This document shows positions 5,680 to 12,196 of a stretch of 12,196 bases of DNA, piece by piece. The stretch is from Roseburia sp. CAG:303 (GTDB lineage Bacteria > Bacillota > Clostridia > Lachnospirales > Lachnospiraceae). Numbering within the stretch: position 1 is the first letter of the stretch; every line of letters begins with the position of its first letter. The stretch spans positions 10,987 through 23,182 of the forward strand of contig FR900166.1 in NCBI GenBank assembly GCA_000437755.1, given 5' to 3'. The notes below the pieces were generated by a model, which was not told the DNA's origin, ran no database searches, and saw nothing but the letters and a program-made list of their open reading frames with translations. The position numbers were made by a program, and so were the translations under genes.

Positions 5680-6384
5680 TTACTTAACCTCTGCATCTGT
5701 TCTAGGATCGATAATCTTCACTGCATCAGCAACTCTTCCGTACTGACCGCTTGCCTTTTCATAAGCTGTAGTAGGATCATCACCCTTCTTGATAAAGTCT
5801 GTCATCTTACCAAGGCTTACGAATTTGTAACCGATGATCTGGTCATCCGCATCAAGTGCAATACCTGTTACATAACCTTCAGCCATCTCAAGGTAACGAG
5901 GTCCTTTCTGAAGTGTACCATACATAGTACCAACCTGTGAACGAAGACCTTTTCCTAAATCTTCAAGACCTGCACCAACCGGAAGACCTTCTTCTGAGAA
6001 TGCAGACTGTGTACGTCCGTAAACGATCTGTAAGAACAGTTCTCTCATAGCTGTGTTAATTGCATCACAGACAAGATCTGTATTTAATGCTTCCATAACA
6101 GTTAAGCCCGGAAGGATTTCTGCTGCCATAGCTGCTGAATGAGTCATACCTGAACATCCAATGGTTTCTACCAGTGCTTCCTGAATGATACCTTCCTTAA
6201 CATTCAGTGTCAGCTTACAGGCACCCTGCTGAGGAGCACACCAGCCTACACCATGTGTAAGACCTGAGATATCCTTTACTTCTTTGTTTTTAACCCATTT
6301 TCCTTCTGTAGGAACTGGAGCAGCGCCATGATGAACGCCCTGTGCCACTGGACACATATTTTCTACTTCCTGTGAAATAATCAT
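5680..6384 (-). CDS. IscU/NifU-like iron-sulfur cluster assembly scaffold protein
   Basis: Residues 45-110 resemble the IscU fold: GWCAPQQGACKLTLNVKEG with Cys49 and Cys56, then ALVETIGCSGM with Cys77 in the place of the second scaffold cysteine, and DLVCDAI with Cys106 as a likely third. An N-terminal Cys11 (MCPVAQG) is extra. The protein is 234 residues, longer than a classical IscU of about 130; the added C-terminal part (about 115-234) has GKGLRSQVGTMYGTLQKGPRYLEMAEGYV-type sequence that I know only from this subgroup. Classical scaffold proteins hold a nascent Fe-S cluster for transfer to apoproteins in the cytosol; that this one does so is inferred. No cysteine desulfurase gene is in the window. 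It is first in a two-gene unit with the GGGtGRT gene. The start at 6384 follows AAAGGAG by seven bases. I could not place its promoter convincingly in 6385-6529. Confidence 0.85.
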   Translation of the reverse strand: MIISQEVENMCPVAQGVHHGAAPVPTEGKWVKNKEVKDISGLTHGVGWCAPQQGACKLTLNVKEGIIQEALVETIGCSGMTHSAAMAAEILPGLTVMEALNTDLVCDAINTAMRELFLQIVYGRTQSAFSEEGLPVGAGLEDLGKGLRSQVGTMYGTLQKGPRYLEMAEGYVTGIALDADDQIIGYKFVSLGKMTDFIKKGDDPTTAYEKASGQYGRVADAVKIIDPRTDAEVK

Positions 6385-6529
6385 TTTGAATCTCCTTTCA
6401 AATAAAAGTTTTTCTCACTCTGACATTTTCTCATAAATTCAAAAAATAGTCTACCCATTTTTTGTATTTTTTTGTAAATAATATTTTAAAATTATGTTTT
6501 TCTGTCGAAATCATTTCTTCACATTTGAA

Positions 6530-7027
6530 TTATCTTACACGGTTTCCGCAATGCGGGCAGATCGTTTCCCCTGCCTCCACGGCAGAACCGCAGTTCAGAC
6601 AGATTGTTCCGCTGTCATGCTCATGGTAAGTTCCATTCAGGTTATACCCCTGTTTTTCTTCCTCATTCTTATTTTGAGGGTGTATATTCATATCTACCGG
6701 CTGGTTCTTCTCGCCATTTGCGGAACGCACGACCATAATAATCGCCACGGCAATAATTCCATAAAACCCAAACAGTCCCAGCCACATAAAATGCGGGGAC
6801 ATTCCTGCCGAAGCTGCCATTGCCCTGCATATCACAATCATAATGCCGGTCACACCAAGCAGTCCGAATAAGATATATTTTTTCGGAAGCTTTGAAGCAC
6901 TTGTAATAAGAAAGCATACAAGCAGGCTGACAAGAATCATCCCTGCGAAATATAAATAGAACATCTTCATAATCTGCGGATTATTCATAAATTCAAGAAT
7001 TTTCTGTACATATTCTTCTGAAGTCAT
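6530..7027 (-). CDS. Membrane protein with C-terminal zinc ribbon
   Basis: The 165-residue protein has three hydrophobic spans (about 22-42, 50-70 and 78-100). A charged linker follows, then a C-terminal treble-type zinc ribbon CLNCGSAVEAGETICPHCG with Cys143, Cys146, Cys157 and Cys160. There is no signal peptide. Such membrane-plus-zinc-ribbon proteins are frequent in Clostridia and mostly uncharacterised; the ribbon probably faces the cytosol. I do not recognise a specific function. A strong GGAGGTG lies eight to nine bases before ATG 7027. Its promoter (7054-7082) is back-to-back with that of the HTH gene, so the HTH protein is a candidate regulator. No terminator of clear type lies between its stop and the Fe-S scaffold gene, so some read-through is possible. 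Confidence 0.65.
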   Translation of the reverse strand: MTSEEYVQKILEFMNNPQIMKMFYLYFAGMILVSLLVCFLITSASKLPKKYILFGLLGVTGIMIVICRAMAASAGMSPHFMWLGLFGFYGIIAVAIIMVVRSANGEKNQPVDMNIHPQNKNEEEKQGYNLNGTYHEHDSGTICLNCGSAVEAGETICPHCGNRVR

Positions 7028-7053
7028 GTCTGATTCACCTCCATATCCCTACT

Positions 7054-7082
7054 ATCTTACTACAAAAAATCAAATTTAACAA
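7054..7082 (-). promoter_or_regulatory. Promoter of the zinc-ribbon membrane protein gene
   Basis: Minus-strand TTGTTA (complement of 7077-7082), 17-base spacer, TAAGAT (complement of 7054-7059). The -35 box directly abuts the -35 of the divergent HTH-gene promoter. Confidence 0.5.
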
Positions 7083-7111
7083 TATACATTTTTCTTTCCT
7101 TGTGTTATAAT
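7083..7111 (+). promoter_or_regulatory. Promoter of the HTH gene
   Basis: TATACA (7083-7088), a 17-base spacer and consensus TATAAT (7106-7111) preceded by TG one base upstream (extended -10). Transcription would begin near 7118, about 48 bases before ATG 7166. This also shows that an ATG at 7100 cannot be the start. Confidence 0.7.
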
Positions 7112-7165
7112 CAGAAAATAAAAAAGAAAATATCAGCAATCGATTTATATATCTGGGAGGTACTT

Positions 7166-7699
7166 ATGTTTTTTAGGAGTTCAAAGAAAAAATCTCAAAA
7201 GAAATTAGACGAGTTATGTACGCAGGCGGATATTTTTATTCAGGTTCATTTTGTCCGCGAACGCAATGGGGAACATTATAAATTCAATACCTTGTCTTTA
7301 AAGGATGATCCGGAGTGGACTGCCGTAGAAAAATTGTTAGCGGAAAATGGAAATCCGGAGAGTTTTTCGGATACCTGCCAGCTTTTTCTTCGCAGAACAG
7401 GAAAGGATGAGACTATTATTGCAGACCGTGCAGGTCTTGAGAACGGTTATTTTACAAAATTGCAAAACACTGATTTTTACAGGCCATCGAAGCAGGAAAC
7501 AGTTCTTTTATGTCTTGCCATGCGTCTGAATATAGAAGAGGCGAGAGTATTATTAAAGTCTGCCGGATATACCCTGAGTAATTCTGAGAAATCAGATCTG
7601 GTCATCCGCTATTTTCTTGAAAACCAGCTTTATAAAACTTCAGATTTAGACTATGTGTTAAATAAACTATGTGAAACGGATCTTGCTTCCATAGGATAA
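7166..7699 (+). CDS. Helix-turn-helix protein of unknown target
   Basis: I start this 177-residue protein at ATG 7166. GGGAGGT lies four bases upstream, whereas the frame's earlier ATG at 7100 falls inside the promoter. The basic N-terminus (RSSKKKSQKK) and a variable region are followed by a C-terminal domain at about 80-150: TIIADRAGLENGYFTKLQ, PSKQETVLLCLAMRLNIEEARVLLKSAGYTLS and KSDLVIRYFLEN. This pattern is familiar from a Firmicutes XRE-like HTH family (typical form: YxKAGIDRKLFSKI...PSKxTAIALALALxLxLxExxxLLxxAGY...SxxSKxDLIIxYFIE). It is thus probably DNA-binding or a degenerate HTH used in protein contact. It lies alone on the plus strand, ends inside a strong terminator hairpin and is divergent from the zinc-ribbon membrane protein gene, a natural candidate target. 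Target and signal are unknown. Confidence 0.75.
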   Translation: MFFRSSKKKSQKKLDELCTQADIFIQVHFVRERNGEHYKFNTLSLKDDPEWTAVEKLLAENGNPESFSDTCQLFLRRTGKDETIIADRAGLENGYFTKLQNTDFYRPSKQETVLLCLAMRLNIEEARVLLKSAGYTLSNSEKSDLVIRYFLENQLYKTSDLDYVLNKLCETDLASIG

Positions 7700-7740
7700 A
7701 AAGAAACTGCCGCATGTCATGCGGCAGTTTCTTTTTATCC
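7694..7740. terminator. Bidirectional terminator, 23-bp perfect inverted repeat
   Basis: Positions 7694-7716 and 7718-7740 are perfect reverse complements around a single T. The GC-rich core ACTGCCGCAT is flanked by an A-tract and a T-tract. It serves the converging HTH gene (plus) and ABC-F gene (minus, stop 29 bases away). The HTH stop codon TAA (7697-7699) lies inside the stem. Confidence 0.92.
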
Positions 7741-7769
7741 GGTTCCGTTTCTTTATTTCCTGTATTCCT

Positions 7770-9323
7770 CTATGCAAGCAGGGAAAATTCTTCCAAATTC
7801 CATACTTTATCCACCAGACCATCATAAAATTCTGGCTCATGGCAGACAAGCAGTACCGCACCTTTATATTCCTGCAAAGCACGCTTTAATTCGTCCTTTG
7901 CATCCACATCCAGGTGGTTAGTCGGCTCATCCAGTAATAAAATATTGGTTTCATTGTTCAGTAGCTTGCACAGTCTGACTTTTGCCTGTTCCCCGCCACT
8001 TAACACTCTGACCTGGCTCTCGATATGCTTCGTGGTCAGTCCGCATTTTGCCAGTGCGGAACGCACTTCATACTGGGTATAGGCCGGGAATTCTTCCCAT
8101 ATTTCTTCGATACAGGTATTACTTCCCGGCGTCATTTCCTGTTCAAAATATCCTTTATACAAGTAATCTCCCAGGGTAACTTTTCCATCCAGTGCCGGAA
8201 TTAACCCAAGCACGCTCTTTAAGAAAGTACTTTTTCCTATACCATTTGTTCCTACCAGTGCGATCTTTTCTCCTCTCTCCATTCTGAGATTAATCGGCTT
8301 TGATAATGGAGATGATTTCTCATAGCCAATGACCAGATCCGACGTTTCAAAAATCACTTTTCCGGCAGCCCTTGCCTCTTTAAAATGAAATTCCGGCTTC
8401 GGTTTTTCTTTCGCAAGCTCTATGATATCCATTTTATCGAGTTTCTTCTGTCTGGACATCGCCATATTTCTGGTGGACACTCTTGCCTTGTTTCTTGCTA
8501 CAAAATCCTTTAATTCATCGATTTCCTGCTGCTGTCTTTTATATGCCGCCTCTAACTGGCTCTTCTTTACAGCATAGACTTCCTGGAATTTATCATAATC
8601 TCCGACATAGCGGTCCAGCTTCTGGTTTTCCATATGATAAATGATATTTACAACACTGTTTAAAAATGAAATATCATGGGAAATCAGAATAAATGCATTT
8701 TCATATTCCTGCAGATAACGTTTCAGCCATTCAATATGATTGGCATCGAGATAATTCGTCGGCTCATCTAAAAGCAGAATGTCCGGCTTTTCCAGAAGAA
8801 GTTTGCCAAGCAGAACTTTTGTTCTCTGGCCGCCGCTTAATTCCGTTACGTCCTTATCCAGTCCCAATTCCAAAAGTCCCAATGCCCTTGCGACTTCCTC
8901 CACCTTTGCATCAATAATATAAAAATCATGGTTGGTCAGAAGATCCTGTATTGTTCCCAGTTCTTCCATCATCACTTCCATTTCATTTTCATCCGCAGAA
9001 CCCATTTTGTCGCAGATTTCATTCATCTTTTCCTCCATCTCAAAAAGATAGGAAAATGCAGATTTCAATACTTCACCAATGGTCATTCCTTTTTCAAGGA
9101 CTGCATGCTGGTCCAGATAACCTGTCCTTACGTTTTTGTTCCATTCTACTTTCCCTTCATCAGGCATCAGCTTTCCGGTAACAATATTCATAAAAGTGGA
9201 CTTGCCTTCGCCATTCGCGCCGACAAGTCCAATATGTTCCCCTTTTAAAAGGCGGAAGGACACGTTATCGAAAATCGCTCTGTCACCAAATCCGTGGCTC
9301 AGATTCTCAACATTTAATATCAT
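7770..9323 (-). CDS. ABC-F family ATPase (ribosome-associated, no membrane domain)
   Basis: The 517 residues form two ABC ATPase domains without membrane spans. Domain 1 has Walker A GANGEGKST (35-43), signature LSGGQ (162-166), Walker B ILLLDEP (ending about 188) and switch His216. Domain 2 has GTNGIGKST (358-366), LSGGEQ (441-446), ILLLDEP (461-467) and switch His495. Between them a charged helical linker (about 245-305, with RNKARVSTRNMAMSRQKKLDKM) fits the P-site-tRNA interaction motif of ABC-F proteins. Known ABC-F proteins bind the ribosomal E site and either assist translation or protect against ribosome-targeting antibiotics. The linker looks short and ordinary and there is no long C-terminal extension, so a housekeeping role is more likely than resistance, but this is not certain. 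The gene starts 21 bases after asd, is probably co-transcribed with it, and ends at the terminator 7694-7740. AAAGG lies nine bases before ATG 9323. Confidence 0.9.
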   Translation of the reverse strand: MILNVENLSHGFGDRAIFDNVSFRLLKGEHIGLVGANGEGKSTFMNIVTGKLMPDEGKVEWNKNVRTGYLDQHAVLEKGMTIGEVLKSAFSYLFEMEEKMNEICDKMGSADENEMEVMMEELGTIQDLLTNHDFYIIDAKVEEVARALGLLELGLDKDVTELSGGQRTKVLLGKLLLEKPDILLLDEPTNYLDANHIEWLKRYLQEYENAFILISHDISFLNSVVNIIYHMENQKLDRYVGDYDKFQEVYAVKKSQLEAAYKRQQQEIDELKDFVARNKARVSTRNMAMSRQKKLDKMDIIELAKEKPKPEFHFKEARAAGKVIFETSDLVIGYEKSSPLSKPINLRMERGEKIALVGTNGIGKSTFLKSVLGLIPALDGKVTLGDYLYKGYFEQEMTPGSNTCIEEIWEEFPAYTQYEVRSALAKCGLTTKHIESQVRVLSGGEQAKVRLCKLLNNETNILLLDEPTNHLDVDAKDELKRALQEYKGAVLLVCHEPEFYDGLVDKVWNLEEFSLLA

Positions 9324-9344
9324 ATCCGATAACCTTTCCTGTAA

Positions 9345-10436
9345 TTATGCCTGTTTTGGTTCAATATATCCGAGTGCTTTTAACATCTCTGCAGAAAGAA
9401 CTGCTCCGCCTGCTGCACCTCGTAATGTGTTATGAGATAATCCCACAAACTTAAAGTCATATACTTTATCTTCTCTTAAACGTCCGACAGAAATGCCCAT
9501 ACCATTTTCATAATTTACATCCAACTGTACCTGTGGTCTGTTATCTTCCTCGAGATACTGGATGAACTGCTTTGGAGCACTTGGAAGCTCTAATTCCTGT
9601 GGAAGTCCTTTGAAGTTTACTAATTTTTCGATTAACTGTTCTTTGGTTGGCTTTTTATTAAATTTTACAAATACGGCAGCAGTATGTCCATCTGCGATTG
9701 GCACTCTGATACACTGCGTTGTGATGACCGGAAGTTCGGCTTTTTTGATTACACCGTCTTCGATTTTACCCCAGAGTCTTAATGGCTCCTGTTCACTCTT
9801 TTCTTCTTCGCCACCGATGTAAGGAATGATGTTTCCTTCCATTTCCGGCCAATCTTTGAATGTTTTTCCTGCTCCTGAGATTGCCTGGTAAGTAGTAGCA
9901 ACAACTTCTACCGGTTCAAATTCTTTCCATGCATTTAATACCGGTGCATAACTCTGGATGGAGCAGTTTGGTTTTACGGCTACGAATCCTTTCTTTGTTC
10001 CAAGTCTTTCTTTCTGGAACTTGATTACTTCATAGTGTTCCGGATTGATTTCAGGCACTACCATCGGTACATCCGGTGTCCATCTGTGTGCACTGTTATT
10101 GGAAACGACCGGTGTTTCTGTCTTTGCATATTCTTCTTCTATCTTTTTGATCTCTTCTTTTGTCATATCTACGGCACTAAAAACAAAGTCCACAGAAGAT
10201 GCAACCTTTTCTACTTCATTTACATTCATTACAACCAGCTTTTTCACTGCTTCCGGCATCGGAGTTTTCATTTTCCATCTGTCGCCGACTGCTTCTTCAT
10301 ATGTCTTTCCTGCAGAACGCGGACTTGCAGCAACTGTAACAACCTCAAACCAAGGATGATTCTCGAGCAGGGAAATAAATCTCTGTCCTACCATACCTGT
10401 TGCACCTAAAATACCTACTTTTAATTTCTGACTCAT
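9345..10436 (-). CDS. asd: Aspartate-semialdehyde dehydrogenase
   Basis: This 363-residue enzyme reduces L-4-aspartyl phosphate to aspartate semialdehyde with NADPH, the branch point to lysine/diaminopimelate, threonine and methionine, in the cytosol. The N-terminal nucleotide-binding loop is GILGATGMVGQ (8-18). The catalytic cysteine is Cys158 in VKPNCSIQ. QAISGAGK (184-191) and the substrate- and acid-base residues Arg244 and His251 in CIRVPIADGHTAA are present. Length and the KPNCSIQ and IADGHTA contexts match the archaeal/fungal-type branch of ASADH, also found in many Clostridia, rather than the shorter E. coli type. GGAGGT precedes ATG 10436 by eight bases, behind a leader of about 90 bases. 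The ABC-F gene follows after 21 bases. Nothing is missing or odd. Confidence 0.95.
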   Translation of the reverse strand: MSQKLKVGILGATGMVGQRFISLLENHPWFEVVTVAASPRSAGKTYEEAVGDRWKMKTPMPEAVKKLVVMNVNEVEKVASSVDFVFSAVDMTKEEIKKIEEEYAKTETPVVSNNSAHRWTPDVPMVVPEINPEHYEVIKFQKERLGTKKGFVAVKPNCSIQSYAPVLNAWKEFEPVEVVATTYQAISGAGKTFKDWPEMEGNIIPYIGGEEEKSEQEPLRLWGKIEDGVIKKAELPVITTQCIRVPIADGHTAAVFVKFNKKPTKEQLIEKLVNFKGLPQELELPSAPKQFIQYLEEDNRPQVQLDVNYENGMGISVGRLREDKVYDFKFVGLSHNTLRGAAGGAVLSAEMLKALGYIEPKQA

Positions 10437-10531
10437 TTTTTAATACCTCCACATAGGGTTTTATCTTTTTTCCATATTTTATGCTCGCACTGTTCGCCTT
10501 GTGCGGACATTTGTACGTCAACATGACATCT

Positions 10532-10559
10532 ACTATACCATACAATCAAAAAATTGCAA
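10532..10559 (-). promoter_or_regulatory. Promoter of asd
   Basis: Minus-strand TTGCAA (10554-10559), 16-base spacer, TATAGT (complement of 10532-10537) with TG one base before (extended -10). The resulting leader of about 90 bases has only a small stem, CGCAC/GTGCG (10486-10490 with 10501-10505). It is too short for a lysine riboswitch or a T-box. Confidence 0.6.
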
Positions 10560-10589
10560 GTGTTTTTTTCAAAAATTTTAAATTTATGA

Positions 10590-10618
10590 TTGACTTTTTC
10601 ACTTTTTTGGATTATTAT
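10590..10618 (+). promoter_or_regulatory. Promoter of tRNA-Thr
   Basis: TTGACT (10590-10595), 17-base spacer, TATTAT (10613-10618). The tRNA begins 17 bases after the -10 box, as expected for a single tRNA gene with a short 5' leader. Confidence 0.7.
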
Positions 10619-10635
10619 ATACAAGTCAAACATAT

Positions 10636-10706
10636 GCTTCCATAGTTCAAAGGCAAAACAGGTCACTCGTAATGTCCAGTTATCGGTTCGATTCCGATTG
10701 GAAGCT
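10636..10706 (+). tRNA. tRNA-Thr (anticodon CGT)
   Basis: The cloverleaf can be folded by eye. The acceptor stem GCTTCCA/TGGAAGC is perfect. The T arm ATCGG-TTCGATT-CCGAT is perfect with a canonical loop. The anticodon loop CTCGTAA gives anticodon CGT (Thr, codon ACG), with U33 and two purines after it. The D loop has the conserved GG. The discriminator is T, as usual for Firmicutes tRNA-Thr, and CCA is not encoded. Two weaknesses are visible: the D stem GTTC/AAAC has a C-A mismatch at 13:22, and the anticodon stem GGTCA/TGTCC has a U-U mismatch at 29:41. It has its own promoter and terminator. It may be functional but relaxed, since a UGU-anticodon tRNA can usually also read ACG. Confidence 0.8.
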
Positions 10707-10712
10707 TTTTTC

Positions 10713-10745
10713 AAACAGCGGTCAGTGACTGCTGTTTTTTGTTTT
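10713..10745 (+). terminator. Terminator of tRNA-Thr
   Basis: AAACAGC (10713-10719) pairs with GCTGTTT (10731-10737). Inside, G-T and GTCA/TGAC extend the stem. Six T (10735-10740), one G and four more T follow. It stands 7 bases after the tRNA 3' end. Confidence 0.85.
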
Positions 10746-10757
10746 AATTTTAAATAC

Positions 10758-10801
10758 TGTAAGAAAATGGGGGGAATTCTGATTCCCCCCATTTTCTTAC
10801 A
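10758..10801. terminator. Long hairpin terminator after the DegV gene
   Basis: A perfect 20-bp stem (10758-10777 with 10782-10801) has a 4-base loop TCTG and a core of six G-C pairs flanked by an A-rich and a T-rich arm. On the minus strand it begins 9 bases after the DegV stop codon; it is symmetric enough to also back up the tRNA terminator. Confidence 0.85.
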
Positions 10802-10809
10802 CGATTAAA

Positions 10810-11658
10810 TTAATATGATATGATAATTCCGCCATCACAGGCATACATGGAAGAAACTCCAGCCGTATCCAGTATGATGACATCTTTAAACTGTCTGCCT
10901 TTTAAAATTTCTTCTTTGACAGATTCCGCTCTCTGTCTGTTATTCACATGACTGATAGCCAGAATCCGTTTTTCTGAATCTTTCGCTGTCTCCACGATAT
11001 GGGCTGCAAGCTTTGCAAGTGCTTTTTCCATGCCCCTTGCCTGATCCAGTTTTGCAAGCATGCCTTCTTCCGTTCCATACATAATCGGCTTAATATTCAG
11101 TACGGATGCAACCATTGCCGTCATACCGGTCAGTCTTCCATTTTTCCGAAGTGTTTCCAGCGATTCAATTACAAAGTATGTACTTCTTCCTTTACGGAAC
11201 GCAAGTACTTTTTCTACAATTTCTTCATAGGTGCAGTCATTCTGCGCAAGTTCCATGATTTTTAATACCATGAGGGTTTCACCTACGGATGCCGAACAGG
11301 AATCAAATATATAAATCTGTTTTTTATCCTCTGGATGCTCCTCATAGTACATGGTTCTTCCAACCTCTGCACTGTTATAGGAACCGCTCAGATTAGCAGA
11401 AAGCGTTACTACAAATATGCAGTCATAATCACCTTCATATGCTTCCATATAGAGGGATGGGGATGGGCAGGATGATTTTGGTTCTTCGGTGGCTTTTTTT
11501 ACTTTCTGGATGAATGCATTCTGATCAAAAGTTTCATCATCTACGATATCCTCTCCGGAAACAGTCAGTGTCAATGGTATCAGTTCTATATTTTCAAGAG
11601 ATTTAAATTTATCTTCTAATTCACAGCAGCTATCTGCGACTATTTTAAATTTCATCAT
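10810..11658 (-). CDS. DegV family fatty-acid-binding protein (FakB-like)
   Basis: DegV/FakB proteins bind a fatty acid and present it to the FakA kinase, which makes acyl phosphate for phospholipid synthesis. From ATG 11658 this protein has 282 residues, the usual size. Hallmarks in order are the opening KIVADSCCEL (DegV proteins begin IxTDSxxDL), the lipid-pocket motif SSCPSPS (family TSQPS), VTLSANLSGSYNSA (family SSxLSGTYQSA), FDSCSASVG and LRKNGRLTG...LNIKPI. An upstream in-frame ATG at 11712 lies in the promoter's -10 region, so I reject it. At 11658 or 11655 there is GAGG or AAGGA just upstream. No fakA gene is in the window. The gene stands alone between its own promoter and a strong terminator. 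Which fatty acid it prefers cannot be told. Confidence 0.9.
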   Translation of the reverse strand: MMKFKIVADSCCELEDKFKSLENIELIPLTLTVSGEDIVDDETFDQNAFIQKVKKATEEPKSSCPSPSLYMEAYEGDYDCIFVVTLSANLSGSYNSAEVGRTMYYEEHPEDKKQIYIFDSCSASVGETLMVLKIMELAQNDCTYEEIVEKVLAFRKGRSTYFVIESLETLRKNGRLTGMTAMVASVLNIKPIMYGTEEGMLAKLDQARGMEKALAKLAAHIVETAKDSEKRILAISHVNNRQRAESVKEEILKGRQFKDVIILDTAGVSSMYACDGGIIISY

Positions 11659-11683
11659 ATCCTTCTTTCCTCTTTGTTTCAAG

Positions 11684-11704
11684 ATGTAGTTTTCATTACT
11701 ACAT
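11684..11704. repeat. Inverted repeat at the DegV transcription start (candidate operator)
   Basis: ATGTAGT (11684-11690) and ACTACAT (11698-11704) are a perfect 7-bp inverted repeat around 7 bases. It spans the expected transcription start just downstream of the -10 box, where a repressor would block initiation. No regulator is identified. Confidence 0.45.
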
Positions 11705-11732
11705 AATACCATCTTTATCTACACTTTGTCAA
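11703..11732 (-). promoter_or_regulatory. Promoter of the DegV gene
   Basis: Minus-strand consensus TTGACA (complement of 11727-11732), 18-base spacer, TATTAT (complement of 11703-11708) with TG one base before. It lies between the nitrilase stop and the DegV start and excludes a start at 11712. Confidence 0.75.
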
Positions 11733-11758
11733 TAGATGGAATATGATTTCTATATTTT

Positions 11759-12196
11759 TTATCTTTCTTTCAGAAATCTTTCATATAAATCCCTTTGCCG
11801 GTCCTGCTTTACCGGAAAATCCTTTCTGTACGAAGCAGCCAGTCCCGGAGTAATCTCTGTGATTACGATTTCCTCTTCTGTCCCTCCTGCTATGCGGTGT
11901 CCAAACGGATCATATGCAACAGAACTGGCACAGTAGTGTAAGCCTCCTGTCCGGTTAACTCCCAGAACATAGGCCTGATTCTCCACCGCACGGGCATTCA
12001 GCAGGATATCCCACTGTCCAATCCTCTCCTGCGGCCAGTTTGCAATAACGAAGAGCACTTCTGAACGTTCAGAACTAATCTGAAAAATTTCCGGAAAGCG
12101 CAAATCATAACAGATAAATGCCCCGATCGGAGCTCCATGAAAAACGGTGGTCACAATCTCACTGCCGGACTTATAATGCATGGATTCCCCACCGTA
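11759..12196 (-). CDS. Carbon-nitrogen hydrolase (nitrilase/omega-amidase-like), C-terminal part (cut by window end)
   Basis: The frame is open to the right edge, where it reads YGGES before MHYKSGSE, so the Met at 12181 is internal and the gene continues beyond the window. The visible 145 residues contain the nitrilase-superfamily nucleophile in FICYDLRFPE and the following VLFVIANWPQERIGQWDILLNARAVENQAYVLGVNR. The Asn-Trp-Pro and ARA-x-ENQ features are typical of the omega-amidase/YafV/MtnU-like branch, which hydrolyses amides such as 2-oxoglutaramate or 2-oxosuccinamate. The Glu and Lys of the Glu-Lys-Cys triad lie outside the window. The exact substrate cannot be given. No terminator hairpin is visible after its stop; the DegV promoter begins 27 bases downstream. 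Confidence 0.9.
   Translation of the reverse strand, partial: YGGESMHYKSGSEIVTTVFHGAPIGAFICYDLRFPEIFQISSERSEVLFVIANWPQERIGQWDILLNARAVENQAYVLGVNRTGGLHYCASSVAYDPFGHRIAGGTEEEIVITEITPGLAASYRKDFPVKQDRQRDLYERFLKER

Noticed and set aside
7100..7165. N-terminal extension of the HTH protein from ATG 7100
   Set aside because: It starts inside the promoter spacer, before the transcription start; the GGGAGGT-preceded ATG at 7166 is better.
10437..10531. A riboswitch or T-box in the asd leader
   Set aside because: The leader is only about 90 bases with one small stem; no lysine riboswitch core or T-box sequence is visible.
10433..10808. Minus- and plus-strand frames of 66-119 codons across the tRNA region
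   Set aside because: They run through promoters, the tRNA and terminator hairpins and have no RBS or protein-like composition.
11659..11712. N-terminal extension of the DegV protein from ATG 11712
   Set aside because: It overlaps the -10 region and adds 18 residues not usual for the family, which opens near MKFKIVADS.

Overview
The window looks like an AT-rich chromosomal segment of a gut-type Clostridia, most likely Lachnospiraceae. This is judged from protein flavour, strong AGGAGG-type ribosome binding sites, the GGGtGRT/scaffold gene pair and the HTH family; no rRNA or other decisive marker is present. Nearly every gene is on the minus strand. The exceptions are one HTH gene and one tRNA.

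Left part (1-2800) is accessory and partly decayed. It holds the N-terminal part of an EcoRI-family adenine methyltransferase cut by the window edge, a multiply frameshifted remnant of a small 'MARPKKE' DNA-binding-type gene just upstream of it with a good promoter and tandem repeats, an APH-fold phosphotransferase behind a possible ribosome-binding-site-sequestering leader, and a 132-codon stump of a RecF/SMC-like ATPase. Together these look like debris of an integrated element or defence locus.

Middle part (2800-4600) holds a probable two-gene unit: a small P-loop kinase-like protein and a secreted lipoprotein. The 5' end of the lipoprotein gene has been put out of frame by a perfect 23-bp tandem duplication inside the signal-peptide codons. 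This is the most striking structural observation in the window.

Right part (4600-12196) looks like core genome. It has an IscU/NifU-like Fe-S scaffold protein with its GGGtGRT partner of unknown function. Next come a zinc-ribbon membrane protein and a divergent HTH protein whose promoters have abutting -35 boxes. An asd (aspartate-semialdehyde dehydrogenase) and ABC-F ATPase unit follows. Then come a tRNA-Thr(CGT) with imperfect stems, a DegV/FakB-type fatty-acid-binding protein, and the C-terminal part of a nitrilase-family amidase cut by the right edge. Strong stem-loop terminators separate several of these units.
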